Shown: positions 31,522 to 43,438, counted from the stretch's first letter. The stretch: 64,000 nucleotides of DNA from Hermatobates lingyangjiaoensis (GCA_026182355.1 JAPFBL010000243.1:992001-1056000); one strand, 5' to 3'. Numbers and translations are program-made. Notes: a model not told the origin generated them from the sequence alone.

Positions 31522-33289
31522 TCTCTCTATGTAAAAAAATGAATGTACGTCTGTTTGTTTGTATTCGATAGATTCAAAAACCATACATCCAATCGCCGTG
31601 AAAATTTAGGAAATTATTAGGTTTAATTTAGGTTTAATAAAAATTAGGAAATTATATCCCCGGGAAGGTTTATGTAAAGTTTTTTTAAAAATCAGAGTGT
31701 GGTTCAGGTAATATCCTAAAAATATTACAATAGATAAGGTTTGCTGTATAACCTGTTTGTTTACATTTTGACTTTAATTGGTAATGGCAGCCGCAGGTAG
31801 GTTATTCTTTATGATAATATTTCCACATGCTTTGTTCAATTGGAAATAACCAGGTACCAGAAATTTTATTATTGTTTTCAGATTGATATTAAGGACAATT
31901 ATTGTAATTTTATATGAGTTTCTTATTAACTTTAAGAAAGCTTTAGTTATTAACAATAGTTTACCATTAACTAAACTATTTAATATTTTTATTAAATTAG
32001 ATTTTCATATCTAATTCGTTTAACTTGCTTTAAGCATTAAAGAAAGTTATGCGTTAAATAATGACTTATTAACTTTAAGTTTGCATGGTAGTATTACGAA
32101 TAATAATGATAGTATTTGAACTATTAATTCTAATCTAAAAAGAATAGTTAAAGTATTTTTTTAAGTTTAATGGATGTAAGGCTTCTTTATTTATTACTGA
32201 TCGATTAATTCGTTTGTTTAAAATATTTGATTATTAGTAATTAGTACCCGGCCCTACTCCATATCGGCAAAATGATAAGTTATTATACATATCGGTGATA
32301 TCTAACTAGAAGACATTTATGAATGTCTAAATCAGTATATAAAACTAAATATACTGTATATTTATTAGTATATTAGTATATTATTCTACTTATTAGAATA
32401 GTAGTATATAAAACTTACTACTATAAGTAGTAAGTTTTATATTGTAATTACAATTAGTATATAAAACTAAATAAAACTAAATCAGTATACTAAACTTATA
32501 AGGAAATATTTTATAAGCATAATTTTTTTTTTCTTCCACTAATCTAATCTTCACTAAATCTATTTTCTTTAACTTTTCTTCATAAAATTATTGAAGAAAA
32601 ATTCAAATCAAAATGTACATATATAAAACTTAATCACTGTATGTATTTGTGTGTATAAACACAATTCTTAACATAATGACTCTTCACATTACATAATGAA
32701 AAATATATTTAGAATTTAACATTTAGAACTCCATTGACACTTTTCAATACAATGCTTCTTCATAAACAAATAATATTTCATCAAAATCTTTTAAGAGACA
32801 ATTTTGTTCAATGATATAATTTTAATTAAACATTTAAAACTATGTGAAGTCTTCAAATTGAAATTATTGAATCAAATGTAATGTGATATGGTTTGGCCTC
32901 TTCAACTAACTGGTTCCTAATTGAAACGATTTGGGAGTTTAAAATTCGTATCATTATATTTAACAGATAAGACATATCACATTTAATGAGCTTAGACTTC
33001 TTTCAACATTTCTTGATGTATTGTTTGGCAAAAAATATTCTTTTTATTATTTTGTTAATCTAATCTATCAACTACCAATTGTATTAGGCAATGTGTGCAA
33101 TTTATAATCAGTGTTAGATTATATCTTTTTTGCGTAATCTATAATTTTTATTCTGTATTAATTTCGTTTATCTCAAAAAAGTTAAGTGTAACGGAACTAT
33201 AGAAAATTTAAATTGTTTTCGTTATACGTAATTTATTATTAGAGTTGGAATTAAATTGTTTCCCGGGTAAAGCCGGATAGATCAGCTAG
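31522..33289 (+). mobile_element. Non-autonomous Helitron
   Basis: Starts TCTCTCTATGTAAAAAAATG, followed by CTGTTTGTTTGTATTCGATAGA, and ends with a CCCGGGTAAAGCCGG hairpin, a short spacer and CTAG at 33286-33289. The ends lie between host A and T, as Helitrons do, and the flanking TTTAAATATAAAAT sequence resumes on both sides. No Rep/helicase frame is present in the 1.77 kb interior, which is AT-rich and holds a small hairpin at 32411-32440. Boundaries come from end motifs only. Confidence 0.7.
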
Positions 33290-33984
33290 TTTAAATATAA
33301 AATAAACTTGCAGTACATTTCATTTCAGTGTTAGGATTCATTGGTTTTTAGAATGTATTTCTGAATGTATGTAAGCTGAAATGTATTAAATACACTAAAG
33401 TTAGAGACTTCAATTGATATTTCTTTTGTAAATATCATGAATTATCATTTAATTATAGCAAAATTTGATTTGATTATTTACTAATTATTAACCATTGTAA
33501 AAGATAAATAAACATTGCTTTACATAAAATTTCAGTAAACCTGAATATCTTGTCATCTTTTAAAAGAAATAGGTTTAATGTTTACTTTTATTCATTTATA
33601 ATAGTTTAATAATTTCTTTGTATTTTAAATCAATGTTTATATAAGAAAAACTGAAGGAAGGTGACTATTTTAAAATGATATAATTTAGGTGGCATTGATT
33701 GGCAACAGTAAAGGTTTGTCATTCTAAGAAGGTGCCATTTCATTCCTTGATTAGTATTCCGCGTCCCTTCTAAACTGTCCTTTGTGTTAACCAGTTAATT
33801 TCTTAAATAATACTTCAAAAAGTAAGTACAGATTCTTCTTATCTTATTTTTTTTATATTTAATGATTACTTAATTAGTTTTACTTGTCGGATTTGTTGAC
33901 ATTTATTTATATTGTTTTCACTGATTTTGAATTTTTTTTCTCAGTCAATAAACTGAAATATAATGGATGCTTAGAAGTTTAACG

Positions 33985-34450
33985 AAAAGAATTAAAATGA
34001 TTTAATGACATTATATGGGTTGTAAGAAGAATAAAATACTTATATGCAAAAAATAAATACCAATCAAACCTGTAATTTTGATTGTATAATGGATTTGTTT
34101 AACACAATACTCTTCTAAATCTATATGTTGCAACCAGGAACAAAACTTTGTTTTGTTTCGAATGCATATTTTCTTGTATTTATAATAATATTATCTTTGG
34201 GTAGTCTTGAAGTGTGAAGAATAGAAGACCTGCTATCTTCTTAACAAATATCCAGTTTTTTCTCACTATTTTTGTATGGTTTCATATGTTCATATGTATT
34301 CTTTTTAAAAATATAACCTTCCAAATATAAATTATTTACATTATACTTAAAAGCCGAATAAAGATTTGATTTGTAAAACTGGCTAATTACTGATATATTT
34401 TTCTCTCGCTATAAATATATATTTATTTTCAGGTACCTTATAACCGAGTT
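33985..34450 (+). repeat. Dispersed repeat R1 fragment
   Basis: Parallels 26260-26760 over its whole length with substitutions and indels. No coding capacity. Confidence 0.55.
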
Positions 34451-35735
34451 ATAACCTCCAGTGCAGTTACCACTCGTTCGTGAACTGTAAAATCTTTTAC
34501 TTGTTATGGTTTTTTCCCATTTGAATTCTTTAATTCAGTTTATTTCTTTACTCTTGACCTTAGAGTACTGCGTACTTTTATTTAATTTTATTTCAGGTAC
34601 CTAGTATATATTTGCTTTTTATTTTTAGTTCTATTTAACTTTTGTCTACTTTAATTTATAATCTCAATTCTAATTCTCCTTTTACCATTATCTATTACGG
34701 TTTCCTTTCTATAAGTATCTTTATTTACTGTTACTTTATTACTTTCAGTTCATTTTCATTTACTTTTTAATTTTAGTTTCTTCTTTACCTTTTTCTCTTT
34801 CTTCTTGATTTGATTTTTTTACCTAAACCCAGTTTTTTTTTACCTTTCTCCTTTTCCGTTGTCTTTTATTTTCTTAATTGTAATAGTTTTTTGCCTTTTT
34901 GAGTTACAGTTGTGCTCAGTTTTATGTAGTTATTTTTCAGTTATTATTATTTCATTGGCTTGTTGAATACTAGACATTTTTTCATGTTGTCTTACTTTAT
35001 TTTAACTTTTATTTCCTTATTTCTGATTTTTATTTACCTTTCTTTATAATTATTTTTATTTTATTTCATTTAAAGTCATTCTTTAGTTGTGCAATCCATA
35101 ATTGTGTGGTATTTACCCCAGCAGTATAATTTATTTTATGTTTTTCACTGTTTCTTAACTCATATCAGTTCATTTACTACTAAATTAATTTTTTTCTTTT
35201 TATTATATTCAAATTTCTTTCGTTTATAGCATTCAACTGTTTTACTTTACATTTTCTAATCTTTTTTACAATGTTTAGTTTTTGGTGTAATTTATTTTAA
35301 TTTTTGACCTTAATCTGTTGTTTTTTAAAAAGTAATACTCAAACCCTTCCATAACCTTACGATTGCTATTAATAATGCAAAACCTCACTTCTTACTGGTT
35401 AGAACAAATTCGTAACCTATCTCTCAAAATAGTTAGGTCTACTGAACACATACAATTTCTCAGTTAGTGCTTTCTCTTCAACATTCAACATTCCTCCTTA
35501 TGGTTTAACATTAAAATTGTAACTAAATTTGTTTGCTTAATTAATTAAATTATTTTTCACTGACATTTTTAAATAGTAATAATAATTATTTAAAATGAGA
35601 TTTGGTGACCATATTTCAATGATTCCGGATACCTCAATATTGGATAATACTTCAAGACAGCGACATAAAGTAGATATTCATGATTTAAAAATCAGAAAAG
35701 GAGCAAATGAAAGAAATTTTCAAATTTTTAAGGCA
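34451..35735. other. Unassigned T-rich DNA with a solo B tail
   Basis: Strong strand bias for T from 34500 to 35340. At about 35089-35135 AGTTGTGCAATCCATAATTGTG...TATTTACCCC matches the one-sided tail of B elements without an adjoining arm. Confidence 0.45.
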
Positions 35736-35739
35736 ACAA

Positions 35740-35965
35740 AAAATTATTTTTTAAAATAATGAATGAATTTTTTGCTCTGATATTCTCAGTATTTGCAGGG
35801 ATCTTACAAATTAATTGTTATACCTCATTCTTGATTGAATATAAAATTAATTCCACGGTTTTTTCTCAATAAAATATAAACATTTTGATTTATTATCTAG
35901 TTTGAAAGCTTTTGAGGAGACAAAAATCATTATGTTTTAACCAGTTTGATATTTTTTTCAGATGT
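35740..35965 (+). repeat. Dispersed repeat R1 fragment
   Basis: Matches 31185-31460 (CAATAAAATATAAACATTTTGA) and, upstream, 37120-37215 (CTGATATT...ATCTTAC...CTTGATTGAAT). Confidence 0.5.
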
Positions 35966-36288
35966 ATTGTACTTATTATTTTTGTTTAAACATATCCCCT
36001 GGTGGATGATGTCAGCCGTTTACCGGCTTTTTGTTTGATCGGTGATTTTGCAGATTCTACATTGGGAGTACTAAATTTTGCCTAACTCAAGTGTATTTGG
36101 AGTAGGGATCTTTAACGAGTACCTGACATCGTACAGGCTCGGGACCGACGGCTTAACGTCCTCTCCGAGGGACGACGTACTCAAATATATTTAAATCATT
36201 AGTTGTGCAATCCGTAATTGTGTGGTATTTACTCATTCTGAGATAAAATGGATAAACCAACAAAAGTCTCCACACAAATGAAGTTTTA

Positions 36289-36327
36289 TTCAACGCGTTT
36301 CGAACACTTTGTGTTCATCATCAGGAA
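36289..36327 (-). ncRNA. B1-type hammerhead ribozyme, left arm
   Basis: Minus-strand mirror of 36537-36575 with identical core, stem II, stem III and stem I. Confidence 0.82.
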
Positions 36328-36536
36328 GACACGATAATACAAATTATATCTAATTAGTTACAAAAATTAGAGTGAAATAATAAAATTCAATTAAGAGAAT
36401 TCAAATGGTTGTTCAGTGACACTGGACCAACCCGTCAGTACCACATCCTTGGGTATGTCTTGAATTCTCTTAATTGAATTTTATTATTTCACTCTAATTT
36501 TTGTAACTAATTAGATATAATTTGTATTATAGTGTC

Positions 36537-36575
36537 TTCCTGATGATGAACACAAAGTGTTCGAAACGCGTTGAA
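36537..36575 (+). ncRNA. B1-type hammerhead ribozyme, right arm
   Basis: Stem I TTC (36537-36539) pairs with GAA (36573-36575). CTGATGA is at 36540-36546, spacer T, stem II GAACAC/GTGTTC with an AAA loop (six perfect pairs), GAAA at 36563-36566, stem III ACGCGT, cleavage base T at 36572. Stem III is fully palindromic, so two RNAs could pair there. Confidence 0.85.
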
Positions 36576-36739
36576 TAAAACTTCATTTGTGTGGAGACTT
36601 TTGTTGGTTTATCCATTTTATCTCAGAATCAAATATATTTACCTCCCTCGTGAATAAATCGAGGGCCAGATGAGGATCAAACTCCGGACTACCAGCCCAG
36701 AGGAGAGTACGCTAACCACTGAGCTAACCTGGTACCCTG

Positions 36740-39500
36740 TATTATACTTAAAATGAGACTTTTCATTTATCGGTTTAGAATAGTGTTAAAGAATAATCCA
36801 TTGTATCTGTTTTTTTTTTTCACTAAAAATACGTCATCCATGTGAACGAAGATTTACAGATATTTTTTTATCAACTTAAATGTTCATTTATTATTTTATC
36901 AATTACGTGAAAGTATTAGTAAAATAATTGGTAATATATTTAACTATGCAAACTTTGCTCATCTAAATTATATTAGATTTTATTGGATATTACATTGATT
37001 TCATTGAATAATATCTTTCACAATATTTTTCAATCAAAGTTACAAATCTATTATTTGACCGATTTTACGATTTAAGCACTTTTATTTGATAAATCGTAAA
37101 CAAAATGTTTGTTGTTTTTTTTTTGAAATAATGTATTTTTTTCTCTGATATTGTCATTATATCTTACTAGTTAATAGTCAATCCTCAAGGACTATCCTTG
37201 ATTGAATGTATATTACAAGAGATTGCTCAAGTCATTGTTGAGTCCAGACTGTAATTACATTCTTGGAGGTTTTATTTGACTTGTAGGGATGCTCTGGGCT
37301 TGGGATTTGTATTAAAAGGAGGAGATTTCAGTGAGGGGGCAGGTAGATTTTTTTTTTTCCCTAAACTCTAAGGAGCAATACCATGTGATTGAGTTAGCGC
37401 TCTTTTGATATCCCCAGAGACTTCTCCCCATCGTCCGCTCTAATTTGTCCAATACCAAAACTAAATCAACCCCTTTCCTCCTTCCCATGGGGGGTTGGAT
37501 GGGGTTGGGGGGGGGGGGTGAGATTAAACGATAACGTGCCCCCTCCCCCTCTCTCTATCCCGTTGTTGGCTTTATTCAGAACATGGTCCTCATAAAGCCT
37601 GTTCCCAATACTCTTTGTGCGCATAAATCAAACCCCAAGGCCAAATTGCCTTCCATTTTAGATACATATTCACAGATAAATGATTTACATTGGTTGTCAT
37701 TTATCACGCGTTCCCCCCCTTTCTCTGTAGCATATTTCTCTTCGACATTGAATCCTGTAAATTCATGTCTGCAAGTACATTCCCGCAGTTGTAGATGTTT
37801 TAAGCCTCATCGACGTGTTTAGTGATATGCCACATTACTTACTAGCGCATTCCTGCGTCAGTATTGGCATTTACGCTCCCTCTTAATTCATGCTTTCCTA
37901 CCATTAAACCTTAACTTTATAGCTATGTTATTGCTTCCCCACGGCTTTTTATAGTTTAATGGTTTTTGACAGTTTCCCAGCTTTGGCATTTAAAACAATT
38001 TCACTACAACAAATTAAAACCAGCAAATGTTGGCTACCACTTCATCATTAAATTGTCGAAAAATACTATCAACTGAATCAATATTTGCAGAATTCAAACT
38101 ATGGATATTCAAACCAATTATTTAGAATTTTCATAAAATATGCATTAAAGTCATACTCAAACCTTTAATAACAATATCTGATAATATCAACATATTTTGT
38201 TACCTGTCTAGAAAGGTAATTAATTATACAATATAGGGATAAAATATCATATCATGTAATTGAAAATATTAGTCGTTAAGCAAGCCTTGTTAGTTTAATA
38301 TTAAATTCAGAGGAAATGAAATTTTGTGAAAGTAGCACAGAAACATGAAAACAGTTTTTAATTAAGTATTAATTACCATGTACTAATAACTGTCTAAATA
38401 TGGTGTAATTTTCACGAGAATCCTATTTATTGCTACTCATATCCATGTAATATTGAAAGCAGATGCAAGTATTTTCATTTAACTTTGCTTGTAGATAAAC
38501 TATTTCTCGGTTGTGGTTTGCTAAAAGTGGATGAACCATACACCTGATATGTTTGTACTGTTTGTACATAATACTATGATTTGATCACATAATTGTAATT
38601 AATTAATTGTTAGAAATTGAGAAAAACACAAACTCATCTCCGTTTATGATAAAAGGAAAAAAAAATGCTTCAAAAAAAATAATGCTATCATGAAAGGAAT
38701 TGAAAAAGAACCATTCATATGTTACTTCTATATAATAAAATATTTACTTCTTTTTTTACTTTTCTTTAAGTAAGTTATAGTGATTATAAAGAAATATTTT
38801 GAAATTCTTATTTCAAATTGTCTTATCTATTTTGAGATCCACTGAAATCACCTTTTTTTTTTGGATTACTGGATGTGTTTTAAAAATATTGTAACGCCTC
38901 TAAAAGTTTCAAACTTTGATAAATCTAAATAAACAAATTTCCTATATACAGGTATTCCTTGTTTAAGAATCTACTTGTTTTACGACAACTCGAAATAACG
39001 AAGAGTCTTCTGACTGGTCCAATATTCGTTTATTATAATTCTTTCGGAGTTTTTACGGCAGGTGCCTAACGATATTTGTCGTCATGCAGTAAGATTTCTT
39101 TATTAAACAATAAAGCTAAAAGAAAATATAATACAGTATATTTTGTCACACAAAATCACAGCTTTGATCCAAACTTGAACCTTACCATCCTACATGCGAA
39201 TAGAAAGTTTAAAGAAATTTGTAATTTGGAAGCTTTTGAAATAAACAAGGCCGTCATTAATAATCCTTCTGCCTCTCTATGTGTTAATGATCAAATTCCA
39301 GGGTGTCCAAAATTTCTTAAACTGTTCCTAGAATCACAAAGAATAAATTAAAAAATAAATACAAAAAAAGTTTCTTTCCTCTAAATTATTGGTTCTAGCC
39401 TTCTCTATTTCAGTTAACGGTTTTCAAGCATACCCGAAGCCTTTGTCACCTTATCTCCTAAATGCCTATCCCCACTCTTTCGCAACGGATCTGTTTCCTA
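36740..39500. other. Unassigned DNA with a G-run
   Basis: No gene recognised. An R1-like stretch lies at 37080-37215. A G-rich tract at about 37490-37522 (runs of 6, 4 and more than 10 G) is a quadruplex candidate. Frames at 37583-37822 and 39076-39351 show no domain; the second overlaps nothing repetitive and cannot be judged by eye. Confidence 0.4.
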
Positions 39501-39504
39501 CTAG

Positions 39505-39722
39505 TTGTTTTCACTGGACCGACCCGTCAGTACCACATCCTTGGTTATGTCTTGAATTCTCTTAATTGAATTTTATTATTTCACTCTAATTTTGTAACCG
39601 ATTAGATATAATTTGTATTATAGTGTCTTCCTGATGATGAACAGAAAGTGTTCGAAACAAGTTGAATAAAACTTCATTTGTGTGGAGACTTTTGTTGGTT
39701 TATCCATTTTACCTCAGAATAA
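39505..39722 (+). mobile_element. B1 single arm, 5'-truncated
   Basis: Starts at CACTGGACCGACCCGTCAGT, which is the centre of the B1 fold-back at 36194-36628, and runs to the same outer end ACCTCAGAA. The ribozyme at 39631-39657 keeps CTGATGA, stem II GAACAG/GTGTTC and GAAA, but stem III reads ACAAGT. Confidence 0.85.
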
Positions 39723-40424
39723 TACAGTATATTGGAGAAAAGTGGCTACAAGTTACAGAATTATCCAGTACTAACTAATATAGCCTTACTTTTTAAAATC
39801 TTAAAATTAATAAGTAAAAGAATAAACAAGACTGATATAATTTGATTGATTGTTTGAAAAGAGAAAAAACGAGTCTAGGGTATGGTATGAGCTTCTTGAC
39901 TGATATACGTATACACATTCGTTTAACGACGATTTACACAGAGTCGTTGGTACAAATTGTCGTCCTTAAACGACGACTCATGTGTAATCTTTCTTGTCAT
40001 TATGCGCCTTGCTGTTTTTGAACAATAATGCTCCACTTAATATCACGACAAAACCAAATTTCTTATTTCTTCTGGTTGTGAATAAGCTTCTAATTTTTTA
40101 AGTAATTTTTCTTTAATTAAAAATAATAATCACTTTCATTATTAAATAAAAATAGTTTACATTTGATTATGATTAGTTATTTTCTTATCTATTTTATATA
40201 TCATCATATATTTACTTACTTTTATATTTGGGTTGTTTTATCATAAATTATACGGAAATAGTTTTCGAATATGTTATTTTTGGAATAAAATTCAGAATTT
40301 TTTTATATTTTTATTCACTTTATTTCATCTAATCAGTGAAGTTGAAGTAACATATATGAAAAAATATTTAGTTATTTTATTATATTTCTTGTATTTGTTT
40401 ATCATGCTTTTATAGGCTCTCTCA
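39723..40424. other. Unassigned AT-rich DNA
   Basis: No gene, repeat family or dyad recognised. Confidence 0.4.
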
Positions 40425-40750
40425 AAAGGTAATACACAAATTGGGGAATTTCAAAAATTACCAAAAAAACGAAAAGTTTAATATGAAAACTAGAAGAACT
40501 TTTCGATCGCATAGTGTTTTTCTTCAGGTTTATGTCCAAACGAAATATACATATCTATGAACGTTAAGAACTCCAGACTGAGTAAGTTCACAGATATGTA
40601 ATGTATTTTTGGATATAAAATTAGAGAGGAACACTAAGTGTTCGAAATGCGTTGTTAATTTTCACATTAAATTGTTTTTTGTGTGGACACGTAAATTTTG
40701 AAATTCGTCAATATGTGTAATAGATTGCACTAATAATGAAAGGTAATACA
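40425..40750. mobile_element. B2 fold-back insertion with 12-bp target duplication
   Basis: AAAGGTAATACA at 40425-40436 and 40739-40750 brackets a 302-bp insert. Outer ends TTGGGGAATTTCAAAAATTAC and its diverged inverse, left-arm remnant GATCGCATAGTGTTTTTCTTCAGG, right-arm remnant GGAACACTAAGTGTTC-GAAATGCGTTG. CTGANGA survives only in the left arm. The tail ATATGTGTAATAGATTGCAC is on the right. Confidence 0.85.
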
Positions 40751-41700
40751 AATAAATAAAGGTAATACAATTAACGGCAAAATAAAATTAACTATGCAAA
40801 CACAGTGGAGGCAAATTTATGTAATTCATTAGCCTTAATTACAGATCTCATATTGCATTACTTATTAATTTTATTTCATTCGTTTATTTGATTAGTAATA
40901 TACTTCAATGTATGTTATCTGTAACTGTTTATTTAAGGTTCCTAAACAATCATGTAATTCTATGAAGACATGACAATTTCATTTACATTATAATTGGTAA
41001 ACTTCGGTAATTATATTGAAATAATTAAATTGCATGTTGAGCTAAGTTAGAGACAAGGTGAGTGTAGACCAGTGTAGGTTTCCAGGATGGTATCTACACG
41101 TGTGAGGGAGGTGTTTCCTAACATTTTGTATTCACTATACAGGCGTTACCATTTGGCAGATCTCAATGAAATTTCTCAAGTATTCACTTCCTTCAAAAAG
41201 AACCCTATTTTTATTGAAATATATTTCACCACTTTATCATTTTGTTATTAAGTTTTTACATACATACTCGTATTTATGTTTATATTCTTTGGAATGATAT
41301 CATACTTTAATGGGGGATGAGCAAATTGGAATATAATTAATTGAATTTGAAACCGTATGATTTGAAAAGAAAATATAAAGAAGATACGAGGTTGACAGTA
41401 GTATTAAGGTTATAGCGAACGGCTAGGGGTGCCGACTAGAGATTATCCGCATACCGATCACAACAAAAGGTGCACTGACTGTAAAAGGTTTTCATAAAAA
41501 AAAAAAAATTATATATCACCAGGGCTTTCTTATGCTTTAAATTCTTTTCTATTTATTACGTTATATATTAATACGTTATAATAATGCTTTCTTATTTAAA
41601 AACAGTAAGGTTCTGAATTATAAGACAATATTATGAAATATTGTAATATTTTTTTACTACTTTCCGTATTCTAAACAAACAGATATATACATATAGATAA
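40751..41700. other. Unassigned AT-rich DNA
   Basis: No gene. Nothing matches elsewhere in the window as far as I can see. Confidence 0.4.
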
Positions 41701-41840
41701 ATAACTGAGTTGGGATTTGACTCTAACGAAATCTGCTTGTTACGATTGAAAGATCTTATAACTTTTTCTGATTTTTTTATTGTGGTTTGAACGTTCATTG
41801 TTATTTCATGTGTTTATTGTGAAATCTTGTTATACATATA
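41700..41840 (+). mobile_element. F-family single arm
   Basis: GAGTTGGGATTTGACTC, then CTAACGA (mutated from CTGACGA), GAAAGATCTTAT, and the outer end through TGGTTTGAACGTTCATTGTTAT and GTGAAATC. TA-rich DNA flanks it. Confidence 0.75.
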
Positions 41841-41929
41841 GATATATCTGTTATACTTCTAACAATATTACACAGAATTTATTTATGTGTTATATCTATA
41901 AAACACTATATGTTATATATATATACATA

Positions 41930-42235
41930 TTTCACAGTAAACTGTAGACACATGGTAAAGATACGAACACATTTACAATCTCTAATTTTTGGTTGAACCA
42001 TCATCAGAAGAGAAGAGATACGGATATATATATATATATACACAATTAAAAGAAACGGTCCAGCGGACTTTTTTACAATAAAATAAAAAACGAAGGAAAC
42101 ACACAGAAAGACACAGACATAACTCACATCGATATTTCGACAATCGTCGTCATCAGGAGGTGCGAAGAGTCCCGCAGGAAGACAGGGCGGTACTGAAATC
42201 GGAAACCGCAGCCAGTACCCCACCACTTACCACCA
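41930..42235 (-). mobile_element. Junction of a K arm and a C2 arm
   Basis: Bases 41945-42015 are a minus-strand K arm (CTGATGA present, GAAA mutated to AAAA, AATTAGAG kept). After a TA tract (42022-42038), 42040-42235 is a minus-strand C2 arm starting with its hairpin tail (GGTCCAGCGGAC) and matching the left arm at 54134-54255. The frame 41906-42226 is a translation of this junction. Confidence 0.75.
42125..42162 (-). ncRNA. C2-type hammerhead ribozyme
   Basis: Minus strand CACCTC/GATGTG stem I (one C-T mismatch), CTGATGA, spacer C, GAC/GTC stem II, GAAA, stem III ATAT, cleavage base C. Identical to both copies at 54182-54325. Confidence 0.68.
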
Positions 42236-42419
42236 GGCGGGGGAAGGGAGGGAAGGAAATGAAGAGCCAAATTAAGACGTAAAAGGAACGAGTAAAAATT
42301 ATAACTATAAAAAATTATAAAAAAGTAGATAAATCAAATTTAAAATTAATAAAATAATAAATAAAAAGTAAAATAAAAATAATAAATAAATATAAAAATA
42401 TATAAATAAATAAATAAAT

Positions 42420-42425
42420 CATAAA

Positions 42426-42472
<47 letters not shown>
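42420..42472. repeat. (TA)n microsatellite
   Basis: About 22 TA units joined directly to the outer end of an F element (AAAGATTTCACATAAAC). It follows an AAATAAAT-rich stretch. Confidence 0.95.
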
Positions 42473-42474
<2 letters not shown>

Positions 42475-42620
42475 ATTTCACATAAACATGTGAAACAACA
42501 ATCACTGATCAAACCACAATATGAAATGGGAAAACAAGACTATGATTTTTCAACTGTAACAAGCGGTCATCGTCAGAGTCAAAAACCCAACTGTTTATTG
42601 TGAAATTTTGTTACATAGAT
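42473..42620 (-). mobile_element. F-family left arm, right arm mostly lost
   Basis: GATTTCACATAAACATGTG through the minus ribozyme (42537-42580: CTGACGA, stem II GACCG/CAGTT, GAAAAATC) to AACCCAACTG, then only TTTATTGTGAAATTTTG of the right arm remains. Stem III is altered. Confidence 0.8.
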
Positions 42621-42739
42621 ATATAAATTTATTCATATCCATGAAATTTGCTGTTGATACTACTTTCAAAGTATTTTGTTTTTGTGACCATCACTTCTAT
42701 AGGAGTTCGTCTATAGGTCAATATTATGGCTCATTTATT

Positions 42740-42910
42740 ATTTGGTACCAATTTTAGTATTGGTGAGCCACATTTCCGGGCTGTATTTATTTTGGGAGTA
42801 CTAAAGTTTATTGAATTAAGGTGTCTTGGACGAGTACCTGAAATGCTAAAGGCTTTGATTTTATGTTTTCTACAAGGAGTGATGTCATGGATATTGTCCA
42901 TTGATGTAAA
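42740..42910 (-). mobile_element. Very old SINE fragment
   Basis: GGGAGTACTAAAGTTTATTGAATT and GGACGAGTACCTGAAATGC parallel the SINE body at 36065-36135. Heavily diverged, so tentative. Confidence 0.35.
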
Positions 42911-43039
42911 AATTTAGGGTCGTGATTCAATCTTCAGTACTAATGTTATTCATACTAACGTTAGACCACACTGAACCCCCTTTTCAAATGATATAAGGAA
43001 TTTATAACAATTTGATGAATGTATTCTTTTAGAATTCTG

Positions 43040-43330
43040 TTTGTTTAAGCGACAGGTAGGTAGCGCTTTTATAGATTTCTATGAGGTTAGATATGAAAAG
43101 CCCTTGCCTTGCGGCTAAAGACCTGGTACAGGTTTGTTGTCCGTGCGAGAGGTCTGGACGTGAAGCAGACCTGCGTGGGTGGAGCAGGTGTGTCTGCAGA
43201 CTGACTATTGTCCCCCACAGAGGTATATATAGCAACAAGGTTACTGGGACGCTGGGCCGCCTAATTGTACTAGTCAGGCCTATCACCTCATTCTCCCTCA
43301 AAATCTTCTGCATTTCTTCCGAAATAATCT
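43040..43330. promoter_or_regulatory. GC-rich island with a TATA-like box
   Basis: This is one of the least AT-rich stretches in the window and is open in frames on both strands (43029-43313 minus, 43081-43356 plus), with no motif in either. TATATATAG at 43224-43232 is followed at about 30 bases by a GC-rich segment, a layout like a core promoter. A long terminal repeat fragment, a host promoter or an unrecognised exon are all possible. Confidence 0.25.
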
Positions 43331-43438
43331 ACTTCATCAACTCCTGTATTCTATAATCATCTTTAAAATGCAGTTTTAATAACTTTATAAACAAAATTAT
43401 ATATAAATGGTCAATTTATGCAGCTGGCAATAATTTAA

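Larger units (their letters stand above)
36181..36641. mobile_element. B1 fold-back, full length, 13-bp target duplication
   Basis: TCAAATATATTTA at 36181-36193 and 36629-36641 flanks a 435-bp insert. The insert starts with the B tail (AATCATTAGTTGTGCAATCC...GTATTTACTCATTCTGAG) and continues as two near-identical arms of about 170 bp around a short loop at about 36410-36440. Each arm holds an intact ribozyme. It interrupts a SINE, which dates it as younger. Confidence 0.93.
36036..36735 (-). mobile_element. tRNA-derived SINE split by a B fold-back
   Basis: Minus strand: a tRNA-like head at 36730-36655 (GGTTAGCTCAGTGGTTAGCG as A box, GTTTGATCC as a decayed B box), then CTCGATTTATTCACGAGG, interruption at 36181-36641, then the body CTCGGAGAGGACGTTAAGCC to GAATCTGC near 36052. 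Rejoining the two SINE parts across the insertion restores the same order seen at 46786-47066. Confidence 0.8.

Noticed and set aside
36650..36735. A functional tRNA gene
   Set aside because: A and B boxes are present but the cloverleaf is broken and the segment continues into the shared SINE body found at three other places.
42315..42512. Long open frames rich in Ile-Tyr
   Set aside because: They translate (TA)n microsatellites and have no other sequence character; the same applies at 54408-54596 and 44315-44587.
43029..43356. A protein-coding exon from overlapping frames on both strands
   Set aside because: Frames on both strands are open because of GC content, and neither shows a domain, codon bias I can judge, or splice context.
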